Positions 15,511-64,000 of a DNA stretch of 64,000 nt are shown piece after piece. Made by a program: the position numbers and the translations under genes. Each line of letters starts with the position of its first letter. Positions within the stretch are counted from its first letter, which is position 1. The notes under the pieces are model-generated. The model searched no databases. It had not been told where the DNA came from and worked only from the letters and a program-made list of their open reading frames with translations. The stretch covers positions 38,263,524 through 38,327,523 of the forward strand of contig CM075862.1 of the NCBI GenBank assembly GCA_037975125.1, written 5' to 3'. Source of the DNA: Latrodectus hesperus. Taxonomy: Eukaryota > Arthropoda > Arachnida > Araneae > Theridiidae.

Positions 15511-17127
15511 TAAAAAAATAGTAAGGTCTTAGCGAGTTTAATGTCTCTTTCACGAAGTCAACCTTTTTTAAACTATTCTAGAAACATTTAACTTTTTATT
15601 TTAAAACTTTAGTCTTTACAATCTTTGCATTCAATAAAATTTTTATAGTAATATTAAGCGATTTTAGCTTAAATATATATAAAAATTTATATTTTACAAT
15701 TAACCAATTTTTTAATTTAATTAAACATGATATGTAACATAGTGGTAAATTTTTCTATCACAGAGTATTTTCTAACGGTGGTACCCGGATTTTACTAAGA
15801 TATATTTTTTTTATCTTGAATTTATCTTTAATAAGTTTTGGAAATTGGATTTCAGTATTTCCCATTTAATTGCTTTTAAATTTTGCCTAAAATCGTGATT
15901 CTTTATAAGTCTTATCAAAATGTTTTTTTCTTGACGAAAAGATTTCGAAAGAATAGAAGAATCAAAGGAAATTTCTTGGAGAAATTTGAGATTTGAGTTT
16001 CCTAAGTGTTTGAAAATAAAAAGATACCTTAAATGAAATTTATTGAATACACAAACATAAAGAATATTAAAATATTTTTATAATACTATAAAAAATATTT
16101 TAATATAAAAATATTAAAATATTTTTTACATTATTATTGAGAAATAAGTTTAAGCTATGTAAATTATTAATAAAAAACTAAAATTTGTCTACTTAACGTA
16201 AACTATAGCTTAATTTGTGATTAAATTTTCACTGATCAGTTATTTTTTGTGCAATGTTAATTTAACATAGACTAGTATAAATTTTTTTATATGTATGCTA
16301 CACCTTAACAATAAAATTCGAAGAAATTTTGCAATTGTTTATGTCAAAATTTATTAATAATAAATTGAAAAATTACTAAAAAACTTCCAAACGTAGCAGA
16401 TAAAATTTCCTAAATTTTTCAGGCCTTTCAAATGAAAGTAATGTAGATAAATTGCTATACCTTAACAATATTTTCTAAGTAAAACCAAACGAATTTTTAC
16501 TGTACAAATTAAATACATGTATTTTTAAATTTATTAAAAATTGCTCTTAAATTTCATTTTCGCATTTTTTTAATTTTCTAAATAAAATCTGTTAGTTATT
16601 TTATGAAACGGCAGCAGAATAATTGATTTTTTCCTTCCGTACAATCCCGATAACCCTTTTGCCATAAAATATGTCGCCAACTTTAAAATTTTGTTCATTC
16701 ATTTATTTTTCAAAATATGAAAGAAAAAAAACAGAACACTTAACTTATATCTTCCTTGAAATAAACAGATAAAAATTATATTTATTCTCTTAACATTAAT
16801 TTAAAATTCGATGGCGTAAAAATAAGAAATATAAAACGTGAAGTTGGACACTAAACAGCAATATTTGATGCTAAATCGCAGCATTTGGAAACATATTGTT
16901 TTTTCACGGGAAAAATCGATGGATTATACAAAAGTGCCTTGTTTAATTATTCGAGTTCAATAAAATTCATGATTTATTAACTTCTACTAAATGTAATCAT
17001 GAGATGAGGTGTGAATTCAAATTTCAATGAATCTTGAGTTAAAACTCGAAAAATTATGCTGCAGATTGAACTATAAGTTTTGAGATCATAAAATTCTGCA
17101 GTTAGCAGGTTAGATACGGATTTTAAG

Positions 17128-17130
<3 letters not shown>
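15511..17130. other. AT-rich gene-free stretch
   Basis: No gene was recognised. It contains a perfect AT hairpin at 16090-16127. Downstream sequence of the SOCS-box gene lies at its right side (minus strand). Confidence 0.4.
16090..16127. repeat. Perfect AT-rich hairpin
   Basis: Two 17-base arms, 16090-16106 and 16111-16127, are exact reverse complements around a 4-base AAAA loop. The bases just to the left repeat part of one arm. Confidence 0.8.

Positions 17131-17223
<93 letters not shown>
17131..17223. repeat. (TA)n microsatellite, 93 bp
   Basis: Uninterrupted TA repeats about 120 bases downstream of the SOCS-box gene's stop codon, so possibly within its 3' UTR. Confidence 0.95.
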
Positions 17224-17226
<3 letters not shown>

Positions 17227-17340
17227 TCTCAACGTTTCAGAATTCACATAAAATGGCTTATAAATGACAAAATGAACACATATCTTCAATAACGGTACAC
17301 AATTTTCTCAAAGCACCTGGATTACATGAAGAACAATAAC

Positions 17341-24025
<6,685 letters not shown>

Positions 24026-24026
<1 letters not shown>

Positions 24027-24043
24027 TCTGGTAACATTTTCAT
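24026..24043 (-). promoter_or_regulatory. Upstream ATGs overlapping the SOCS-gene start
   Basis: Two ATGs at 24043 and 24037 share a frame shifted from the main start. They open an 18-codon uORF that ends in TAA inside the coding sequence. If this part is in the mature 5' UTR, it would lower initiation at 24026. Whether it is transcribed is not known. Confidence 0.35.
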
Positions 24044-24639
24044 AAACTGGCAGTGGAGGTTGAAAATTCAAATAGTAAGAATATATTCCACTGACTTAAT
24101 AACCATACATTTGCTATTGCATCCATTGACAATGAATTTTTAATTCACCTGTGTTAGCTTATAGAAAGGAATATTTGATATAAATTTGATCGGTAATAAA
24201 CAAAACGTGGACAATATTGAATATTTTATATCAGTTTTCCTTTTACAAACACAATATATCGAATATATCTTTATATATATTTTAAAACGAGGATATAAAT
24301 TTAATTTCAATTTAATGATTTCATAACTTTATATCAACTTATGTTTAAGAAAAGACTTGTTAAATGTTCACTTGCATAGGCTGAAAACAAAGTAATTCAT
24401 AGCCCCTTACTACGAGCCATTATTGGTATAATTGAAGCCTAGCACCGAGTCTAATATACCTCCATAAATAATAGCCTGTAATCAACCGACTATAGTTGTG
24501 AAGTTGTTAAATATTCAAAACTGATATTACTTGAAAAATTATTATCACTGATACCACAGGAGTGAACAAATGAGAAAGAAATCTTCACAGTAGCGATAGT
24601 GCCCTTTAAAGTGTTTATTTTCCCTGATTCCAAGCGAAA

Positions 24640-24800
24640 AGATGCAAACAATTTTCCTGCTTAGAGTCCTGATGCTGACGAACTGTTGCTATGGAAACCA
24701 TCCGGGAGCCTGATTTTCCAATAAGATTTGGAGAAATGCACCTCCACTGCCATCTTCGAGAACTGCGCAGTCGCCATGAAGCTACACAGCACAAGAACTA
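24640..24800. promoter_or_regulatory. Candidate TATA-less promoter with X-box
   Basis: A GC-richer block lies 0.65-0.75 kb upstream of the minus-strand SOCS-box start. It has an X-box-like GTTGCTATGGAAAC at 24685-24698 (RFX consensus GTTRCCATGGNAAC), a YY1-like CTGCCATCTT at 24747-24756 and ACTGCGCAGT with a partial NRF-1 core at 24762-24771. These motifs typify broad promoters. It could serve the SOCS gene, a plus-strand transcript, or both. Promoter function is inference. Confidence 0.4.
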
Positions 24801-27124
24801 TTTATAGATTCCACCAAGATTACCTTATGACTATAGAAAATGGCGAAAATTCTGATCTAACCGATTGGATACTAGTTAAGAATTAAGAAACGTTAATTTC
24901 TTGTAGATTTGAATCATTTCAACATTCATTAGAAACTACTTTACTAGGGTATTTACTAGAAAGGAAATACGATCCACATCCTCAAAAATTGATTTTTTTA
25001 TACCCTATTATAGAGAGGCTTTGAAATAACAAATAGAGCAATAATGTATTTTTGTAAAATATTTACATACATTTAACTGTATGGGTTAAAGGGGATTTTT
25101 ATTTACAATATTCAGGAAAAGTAAACTATTAATTAAAAAAGATGATTTCTGTTTATTAAAATAGAAAATCAATTTTAGAAGTATAATTTTTCTTACCAAT
25201 AGTAGTCAATTAAAGTAAGGAAAAATCTAAATTAAAAAATGAAATGTACTAGGAGAAAGATTCTAAATTTTAAAGGAAATGAAATTTATAGAATTGATAT
25301 TTTTTATAGTTTGTTAGATTTTATATGTCTTTATATATTTGAATAAATGTAATTCGAATTATTCTTTAAAACAAATCACGTATTTATAAACAAATGAAAG
25401 TTTTGAAATAAATAATAACCTTAAAAGAGATTTCGTCTGTTGCTGAATATACATCTTACAATGTTAATGCCTGCAGTTTAAGAGAATAGTTCACTTTTTT
25501 TATTTATTTGCGCAATAAAACATTTATTAAAGAATGGTAAAAAAAATTTATTGATTGTAGAAATTGAAAAACCTACTTAGAAATATATTTCTCATACAGT
25601 CATAGTGTAGTTAGAAAATATTTAAATAACGTATTTTTTATATTTTTTCTCTTATCACATGATTATCAAGAAGAAAAAATAGTTTATTTTATTCACTGTC
25701 AAAAATGATTAGTTTAAAATTCATATTTTTTTCATCAGGAAAAAAGCGAAATTTATATTAAAGATTTCACAATATATATAGATTTAAAACCTAGAACTTT
25801 ATAAAAATAAAGATAAAAGTACAAGCATTATTAGAAAATTAAAAAAGAAAAGAATGAAAAATCTCATTTAGAATACGAAGTTGGAGATGTAAACATTAAT
25901 ATTATTATTTTATAATTACGAATATAATCAAAAAGTATTGATAAATAAGGGTTACGCCGTAATTGTTAACTATTCTATGCTGTTTAAATAGCAAACATTT
26001 TGATAGGAAAATGTTTTTATTGATTATCGAACAATGAATAAAAATTTTTTAACTTGTTTTTGCGCATCTATCAAGACATTGGATATAAAATAACTTATCT
26101 ACTTTCTACAAAAAAGCCCGTGCAGTGTTTTATAAATATGTGCTTATAAAATGTTGCTTAATATAAGCAAGAGTAAAACACTTAGAAAACATTGGCAGAG
26201 AATTGTGTACTTATAGAACTGGAATCTCTTTTATTATTTTAAGTCACAACTGAATGTATGTGAGTCAAAAGTTATAACATTAATTGATTATTATGTACCT
26301 ATTTATAAAATAAGTTATAATTAATATTTTTTAGAGTAAATTATGAAACAGTATAGCTGTTTATAAAATACTCAAACCAACAAAATGTAATTACCTCAAA
26401 TGTACAAATTTGAAAAAATGCTCCTAAAGTTTCGCATTTCGCAGCATTTTTTATCCAATTTTAGCCGAACAATGGTTGGTGCTTTTATCTTTAGTTCTGC
26501 AGTTCGTGAATTGGCTTTTCATCTTCAGGTTTGGTTGTTAAGTAGTAGTTCAGAATGGAATTTAAGTCAAAGGTTAGGCCTAATTATTCATAATGCAAAA
26601 AATAATAGTTGAGTTACAAATAAATCGCCAATTTTAATACATCACAATATTAATGCAATGTCAAACATTAATTTTCGCTCTCTAAAATAGTCACTTTATA
26701 ATGTAAAATTAATAATTTTGATCTCCTTTCGTTTTTAACCATGATTTAGTTACGAAATTGAAGTATCAATTGGGACACTCCTCTCAATACTTCCACTGCA
26801 TATCAATGAAAATTAGTTGGCAACTTATTACCGGCCGAATGGAAATATCGTTAAAACGTTATGCAAATAATTTTACAATTACAACTCCGATGTAAAGTAT
26901 TAAATATCATGGCTTATACTTTGAAAAGTGAGGGCCAACTACTAAGATTTCTTACGTACTAGTTTTAACTTATTCTATTGAGCATTAAACAGTTTAAATA
27001 TGTATAAAAATTTTAATTTTAACAAAAAACATTTAATGTTAGTGATAAATTTGTTGCACATACTTTGATGAATCGATAAGTCTATTTTCTTTTATTTTTG
27101 AGTTAAAAACAGTATTCGAAAATA
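24801..27124. other. AT-rich gene-free stretch
   Basis: Intergenic DNA between the divergent SOCS and SLC13 genes. No exon or repeat family was recognised. Confidence 0.5.
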
Positions 27125-27626
27125 CAGTATAATCTCATTAATCCGGACTAATTGAGAATACACATCGTCTGAATTAAAGAAAGTAAGGATTAAACAAAAT
27201 AACTTATAAACTGAACCAAGGTACATAAGCAAACTACTGTACACAGTGAAAATTGTATTTTGAATTCAAGAGGCAAAAAATATAAAAATTCTTGAGGGAA
27301 AATTAAGTATAGTATGTACACATTCATTATTTTACTTAAGAAACAATATATCAGGTGAAAAACTACTTTGAACATGATGGTCCAAGCTCTTCTGTAATAA
27401 CCACACTCGAATGGTCGGAAGAAACTATTGATCGTTTTGTTTTACTTTAGTGGTAATTTCTTGAATGATTAATTGACAAAGGTGTCGCAAAAATACATTA
27501 TTTTGCTAAATCTCCTTTTATTTAGACAGTATGTGCATACATATGTATCTGGGTATGTGTATCTAAATGATTATCCGGATTAAGTGAAAACGGTTTCATT
27601 GGCTCCGAATTAATGAGGGTTTACTG
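27125..27626. mobile_element. pogo-like MITE, 502 bp
   Basis: The ends are imperfect inverted repeats of about 23 bases: CAGTATAATCTCATTAATCC at the left and its counterpart CAGTAAACCCTCATTAATTC read inward from 27626. TA dinucleotides flank both (27123-27124 and 27627-27628). The CAGT start and TA target are typical of pogo/Tigger relatives. There is no transposase inside. Confidence 0.7.
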
Positions 27627-27628
27627 TA

Positions 27629-28394
27629 TATATTAATTTCATTTAAAAACATTGAAAATGTTATCATTTAAACCGATAAAGTAGAATTTAAATATTTTTA
27701 CGCATTTCGATAAAAATCTAACATATATTTATATATAATGAAATCCTTTTTATATAGATATTTTGAAAATTCTAATAAATTACCAATATAAATGAAATAC
27801 TTTCGAGAATTTTATAGAATTTAAAAAAGCTCGCTACATGAAATTATTGACAATGAACACTCTATACTATTCTATATTTGCCTTGCAAAACCCTTATTCA
27901 TCACAAAATGAATTAAGTTTTATGTAGTTATTTAGTTTTAGAATATTTCATTTGCATAAAATATTATGTGAAAGGTCTCTTTTAAATAAATGTATGAATT
28001 TCAAATTAAAAAAAAATAGTTAGATTTGATTTAATACACTAATTTGGGCATCATATTATTGATTAAATTTTGTATTTCCATATGAATAAAGATCTCTTGC
28101 AACTACATGAGTTCCACCCACAACTGTATATATAGACCAGTTTAATTGTCTGTTTTGTTAGACAGGATGGGGGTATAATTCAACAACATGCAATTCAATT
28201 ATTGCATGGACGCTGAAATCAAGGCAAAGAAAGAATGTAAAACATCTGTATGCATGTCGGATGATGATGAGTCATCAGTGGTTCATGAAGATTCCTTCTA
28301 CACACAATAGCAAGTAATATTCCAACTTAATAACTATCATTAGTAGAAGTGCCTGTGTCTTGCCATAGTATCCCTAATAATTATCGCGAGAGAG
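27629..28394. other. AT-rich gene-free stretch
   Basis: No gene or known repeat was recognised. Confidence 0.4.
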
Positions 28395-28469
28395 TGTTGA
28401 ATGCTCGGTAACCAGCCATTGTGGTTCATTAAACCACTCGATACAAAGCCACCCTTTTAACTTGGTTTA

Positions 28470-28795
28470 GATGTTGTTGCACTAGCATGGTTCCATGTAC
28501 CTAGTCCTGAGTTCGGTTGTATTAGTTAGATAGAAGCAGCCAGGTGGAATCTTCGTGATTTTGAAGTAAGGACCAAGCAGAAGACTCCCATAATTCGCCT
28601 GCCACCCCCAGAGTTATTATTTCACTTGAAGGAATTGAGACCACGCCAAGTTTAAAAGTGTCCAATCCGCCACTAGCAGATCTTCTGTTATGCTTGGATT
28701 CATACACCACGGATCTTTGGTTATGCTTGGATTCAAACTCACCACTTTCCGATAATGAGAACGACGTCCTATCCAACCAGACCACCATGGCTTCT
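28470..28795 (-). mobile_element. tRNA-derived SINE (family S1)
   Basis: The element is collinear with the nested SINE at 15013-15320. The tRNA-like head is on the right (minus-strand GGTCTGGTTGGATAGGACG near 28790) and a short CAACAACA tail on the left. A 33-bp unit at 28681-28713 and 28714-28746 is tandemly duplicated, doubling the B-box-like GGATTCA text. No clear target duplication was seen. Confidence 0.75.
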
Positions 28796-30912
<2,117 letters not shown>

Positions 30913-31276
30913 CAATAATCCCCTCTGTAACACGGTACTCTTATAACGCTGTTTTCATATCACGTGATTTCATGTCCCTCGTATAACACGTGCTTTCCTC
31001 CATGAAACGTAAGGATTCCCCACGTTATATTTCTGCATTGAGAAATTTATAATGATTTATACTGTTCTTAATCAATTTCGCATATGCTTGCACGTTGTTA
31101 TAATTATGTTCTTATAAAATTAAATTATTTAATTAAATTTGGATTTTGGAAATTATTTGATTTATTTGAATGTATATATGTAAAAAAATTACATATTTCG
31201 TTCCTAATATAGTTTCCATTTAACATTTGATTTAAACCCCCTTTAACTAATATACTGTGTTAAAGGAGGATTACTG
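30913..31276. mobile_element. pogo-like MITE, 364 bp
   Basis: Inverted ends CAATAATCCCCTCTGTAACA (left) and CAGTAATCCTCCTTTAACAC (read inward from 31276), flanked by TA at 30911-30912 and 31277-31278. It has the same general design as the 27125 element but different internal sequence. No coding capacity. Confidence 0.65.
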
Positions 31277-31278
31277 TA

Positions 31279-32154
31279 TAAGAAATTCTTTTCATTGTGA
31301 AAAATGTTCAATTAAAGTACGTTGCCGAAAAGTATTTTTAATAAGTTGCATGTAATACGAAACTAACACAAGTTTCAATTTTTAAATAATAAATCTTTCA
31401 TCAATTTGAATTTATAAAAATTAATATTTAATGTATAAATACTAACGATAAAAAAAGGTCGATAAATGGAAACAAACTATACAGATGAATAAACTTAAAG
31501 AAAGATCCAGTCCAATTTCTTACAACTATATATAAATTTATTTATTCATATCATTATAACCTTAAAAACATGATCAAATTGAGATTAAGCTGACATTTAC
31601 CAAACTTTAAAAAAAACATAAATAAAATATAAACTCTTTCTTTACTGGCAATGTAATTCTGATATTTTTTTATGAAATGTTTCTTAAGCAATAACTTATA
31701 TAAATTTTCTAGAAAAAAAATTCGATTAAATAAGATTACTGATAAAAAGAACTGTCATCAAACTTATCAAATCATACATTGCTAACTAATAAGATACTAA
31801 AAAAAGGCTGCTGCCTTTTAATCGGAACTATCCAACTATAGATCTTTGCAACGAGCAGCAATTTAATTTTTTCTTTTGCTGATACTTATTTATTTTTGTA
31901 ATGTTTATAAACAAAATAGCCAGTAAAACATCATCGCTTCAATTGAAATGTATCGGTAATCGCTGCATTATAACAGAAAAAAAAAATGATTTTGATTTTG
32001 AAGGATGTTGCGTCAATGGATGAAAACGCTTTCATGAACGTTTTTTGGCAATTGTTTCATAGCTGTCTCTCTTACAGTAGCAAAAAAAAAATCCACTCTT
32101 TAAGTATATTAAATATATTTTACTAGGCTTTATACCAAAAATTTAATATTCAGT
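31279..32154. other. Upstream region of the SLC13 gene
   Basis: AT-rich sequence before the first coding exon. It holds a short GC-cored hairpin (AAAAGGC/GCCTTTT) near 31800-31820 and an acceptor-like TCTCTCTTACAG near 32071. A 5' UTR exon could join here, but none can be proven. Confidence 0.35.
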
Positions 32155-59640
<27,486 letters not shown>

Positions 59641-59679
59641 GTAAGTGATTGCATCTTTTATGATTTTTTTTTTAATATT

Positions 59680-59934
59680 GGCACAGATGCCGTATAATCC
59701 ATGATTCCAAATTCTGAATTTTTTTGGCGATGAAGAAATGTTGCCAAGATGACGTATCGTGACGTGCACGATGACGTAAATACTAGGGTTACCAAAATAG
59801 AATTTTCAGCATAATTCTTATAGGTCTACATATGTATGACGTAATAAAAATGAGATTGCCATATACATAAGAAAATCCGCCAAAAAGTCGCCAATCTCAG
59901 AATTTGGCATCCTGGATTATACAGCACCTGTGCC
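59680..59934. mobile_element. MITE with 8-bp target duplication, 255 bp
   Basis: The ends form imperfect inverted repeats of about 45 bases, starting GGCACAGATGCCGTATAATC and, read inward from 59934, GGCACAGGTGCTGTATAATC. A perfect 8-bp direct repeat TTAATATT flanks them (59672-59679 and 59935-59942). The duplication length suits hAT-type mobilisation, but the family is not identified. Inside are four TGACGT motifs (59750, 59760, 59772, 59837). It begins 40 bases after SLC13 exon 9. Confidence 0.8.
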
Positions 59935-59942
59935 TTAATATT

Positions 59943-61624
<1,682 letters not shown>

Positions 61625-61636
61625 ATTGAACATTAT

Positions 61637-61905
61637 TATCAGCGTGTCTGATTGCGGATAGGGAGGTCCTGGGTTTGAATCCCGGTTCGGGCATGGATGT
61701 ACTTTCCCTCTCTATATATCCTGTCCTCGTCCTTTCCTTGTATGAATGTGTTGTGAGTGGTTGCCTACCCTATAAGCGGTACCCGCTTATGTGTGGCAAG
61801 TGTGTACTGAGGAAGTCGGACTCCACATCTAAACACGGTTCAGTTGGAAAAGTGGAGCAGCACACCCTTTATTGCCAGCCTAGCCTGGCACACGATAACA
61901 ACAAC
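61637..61905 (+). mobile_element. tRNA-derived SINE (family S3), slightly 5'-truncated
   Basis: A perfect 12-bp target duplication ATTGAACATTAT lies at 61625-61636 and 61906-61917. The B box (GGGTTTGAATCCCGG) is followed by TTCGGGCATG, as in the SINE at 5080. The A box is mostly lost. The tail is AACAACAAC. Confidence 0.88.
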
Positions 61906-61917
61906 ATTGAACATTAT

Positions 61918-62470
61918 AAAGAATATGTATAAATTTTTTCATGATTCTATAACAAACTGCAGAAATACCATGATTAAGAGTAAATACATTGTAAAATTTT
62001 GACTTGATTGAGATGTTATTTGAAATCTGTCCGTATATATTGTGTAATTTATTCAGTTTTTTAGGCGAACTTATTTTAAATTTTAAATGGAGTTGTATTA
62101 AAATTAAAACCTTACATTCTGTCTTTACAGAAATATTTAATTTAAAATATCAAAAAATAGACAAAATTATCACAAATTATTCTCGCGGTTTGTGATATCA
62201 TATATCTGAGAAGAATTTTTATTTCATTCCCGGGAACTAGGATTATTTCTCGTTTCGACTTTAAAAAGGTAAAATTAATGGAATCTTACAAAGCAGGGCA
62301 TCCAGTAAAATACCTTCTTCACCCCGAAAGTTGTTGAGTCAAATCAGGTACCAAGTAAATAACCACCAAACATACGCCCTCCCAGAAGTATCATTTCCAT
62401 TGGAAGGCTTGCTTTACGTATCCCAGACTCCATAAACGAACACGACGAATTTTCGACTGAGTCGAATATA
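61918..62470. other. SLC13 intron 9, stretch before the Tigger element
   Basis: AT-rich at the left. A degraded S1 SINE fragment occupies about 62330-62450 (CCCAGAAGTATCATTTCCAT resembles the S1 body). Confidence 0.45.
62330..62450 (-). mobile_element. Degraded SINE fragment (family S1)
   Basis: The central part aligns with the 15.15 kb copy (CCCAGAGGTATCATTTCACT). The head and tail are not clear. Confidence 0.5.
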
Positions 62471-62472
62471 TA

Positions 62473-64000
62473 CAGTAAGACCCCGCTTAACGCATGGGAT
62501 ACGTTCCATCAAAGTAAAGCGTAATGCAAAACATCGCTAAACGAGGCTATCTTAACATATAAATAATGAAGTTATGAGAAGATGGATAGAAAATTAATTA
62601 TGTATAAAATTTAATAATGTTTTTAATAGAAATTAAACCAAACATTTATTTCTTACAAAAATAAAACCAATATAAACGAATATACTTATAAAAACAAATA
62701 AAATTCTAAGTCAGCCAGACCATTCAGTCTATTCTGTATTTCCAGTTTTCTGCCTTTTTGTCAAGAAAGCATCTAATAAAATTGGCGTTTTCCTTTTGCA
62801 TTCTGTTAGAAGTTGTTGATAAGTGGATAAAGTATCTATAACACATCATCTTGCTTTTGAACTCCTGTCAAAATTTGGATCATTTTCAATAAATTGATTC
62901 ATTATTTCAGTTATAGTGGTCAAACTCCTTTTTACAAGTGGTATCGAAAGTTCTTTTTGCTCTTCTTCGAAATCACTACTATCAATATTTTTGTTTTATT
63001 CTTGCTCAGTTAATTCCTTGAGCTCATCATTAGAAAGATTAGCTGCTGTTTCTTGAAATATTTCTTCATATACAAGTCTTCCACATTATATATTGCATTA
63101 CACATTATATAAATACAAGTCTTCCACAATTACCTCAAATAAACCGGATTGTTTCGCTAATTCCACTATTTCTTTCATTATTTCATCCATATCGACAGAG
63201 TGTCCAATGTCTTCGCTTTTACTTAAATCTGGCCAAATGTTCTTCCATACTTCTTTCAAAAATCTTTCTGTTATCTCATTCCAAGAAAGGTTTCTGTTTT
63301 CTACAGCATTCATGATATTGTAGTTTTTCCAAAATTCTCTTGTTGATTGCTTCTCTTCTCTGTCAGTGTTTTCAAACATCTGTTTAAATGTTCGCTGCAA
63401 GTAATAAGCCTTAAAATTGGATACAATGCCTAGGTCCATGGGTTGGATTAAGGCAGTTATGTTAGGTGGCAAGAAAACCACTTCGACAGGAATGCATGTT
63501 GTTAAGTCTGATAAATTATTTGGGTGGTTTGGAGCATTATCAATTAATAGTAGTGCTTTTTGTTCAAGTTTTTTTAAATTTCGCAATAATATTTAACAGA
63601 TGGGCATAAATGTTCAGTGAACCAATCCTGGAATATTTTTATAGTTATCCATGATTTTTTATTAGACTCCCAAATTACAGGTAAAGCTGACCTAAATGTG
63701 CCTTTCATCGCTCTTATGTTTTTGGAGTGGTATACTAGTAGTGGTTTTAATTTGAATCTCCGCTTGCGTTACCACCCAGTAGAAGTGTAAAGCGATATTT
63801 TGCAGCTTTAAAACCTGATGCTCTTTTCTCTTCACAGGATAGAAATGTTCGTTTTGGCATTATTTCCCATATTCTGTTTCCTCAACATTAAAAACCAATT
63901 CTGGAGGATAGTTTCCTTGTTCAGTTATTGTTTTTAATGTCGCTGGGAATTCAGCCGCCGCTTTTGTGTCACCACTTGCTGCTTCTCCTGTAATCTTTAT
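62473..64000 (-). mobile_element. Tigger/pogo-type transposon, cut by window edge
   Basis: It begins CAGTAAGACCCCGCTTAACG at 62473 after TA (62471-62472), a typical Tigger terminus. The minus strand encodes transposase from beyond 64000 down to 63098. Only the 3' side of the element is inside the window. Confidence 0.8.
63098..64000 (-). pseudogene. Tigger/pogo transposase (DDE part), broken, partial
   Basis: The clean part, 63586-63098, reads ALLLIDNAPNHPNNLSDL, then FLPPNITALIQPMDLGIVSN, holding the second catalytic Asp (LIDNAP) and the third Asp region (QPMDLG) of the DDE_1 domain. Upstream (63.6-64.0 kb) the homology continues (EFPATLKTITEQGNY, PELVFNVEET at the first catalytic position) but with several stops and frameshifts. 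The N-terminal DNA-binding domain lies outside the window. Confidence 0.82.

Overview
The window is eukaryotic: about 70% or more A+T, genes split by GT-AG introns, dense transposons and many long (TA)n tracts. The gene content (an SLC13/Indy-type transporter, an ankyrin/SOCS-box protein), the tRNA-derived SINEs, the rosa-type and other mariners and the TA-rich composition fit an arthropod, most likely an arachnid such as a spider. That assignment is inference. No sequence outside the window was compared.

Two host genes are supported, transcribed away from each other. (1) Minus strand, 24026 to 17341: a complete three-exon gene for a 443-residue protein with an N-myristoylation-type start, one ankyrin-like repeat and a C-terminal SOCS box. 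A candidate TATA-less promoter with an X-box-like motif lies 0.65-0.75 kb upstream. (2) Plus strand, from 32155: the first nine coding exons (345 complete codons) of an SLC13-family sodium/carboxylate cotransporter. All exon phases agree, and the gene runs past the right edge. Its first intron uses a GC donor.

The rest is mobile or repetitive DNA. Left to right: (TA)n tracts and a Tc1/mariner-type element with 53-bp inverted repeats (2.8-4.2 kb); tRNA-derived SINEs (5.1, 13.8, 15.0, 28.5, 37.3, 61.6 kb), one inserted inside another SINE; a fold-back mariner inside SOCS intron 2 (18.0-18.7 kb); two pogo-like MITEs (27.1 and 30.9 kb); an internally deleted mariner and a decayed non-LTR retrotransposon in SLC13 intron 1 (35.4-39.5 kb). 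SLC13 intron 8 (48.4-59.5 kb) is swollen by two young gypsy-type LTR retrotransposons, a LINE tail and a hAT transposon. Intron 9 holds a MITE with an 8-bp target duplication, another SINE and the end of a Tigger/pogo element cut by the window edge.

Both LTR retrotransposons have nearly identical LTRs, so insertion looks recent, yet both lack coding sequence around protease and reverse transcriptase. The first keeps one uninterrupted ORF that joins gag directly to integrase. I found no host system that is clearly new. The most unusual items are this gag-integrase fusion, the nested SINEs, the fold-back mariner, the GC-AG intron and the motif-rich MITE beside SLC13 exon 9.
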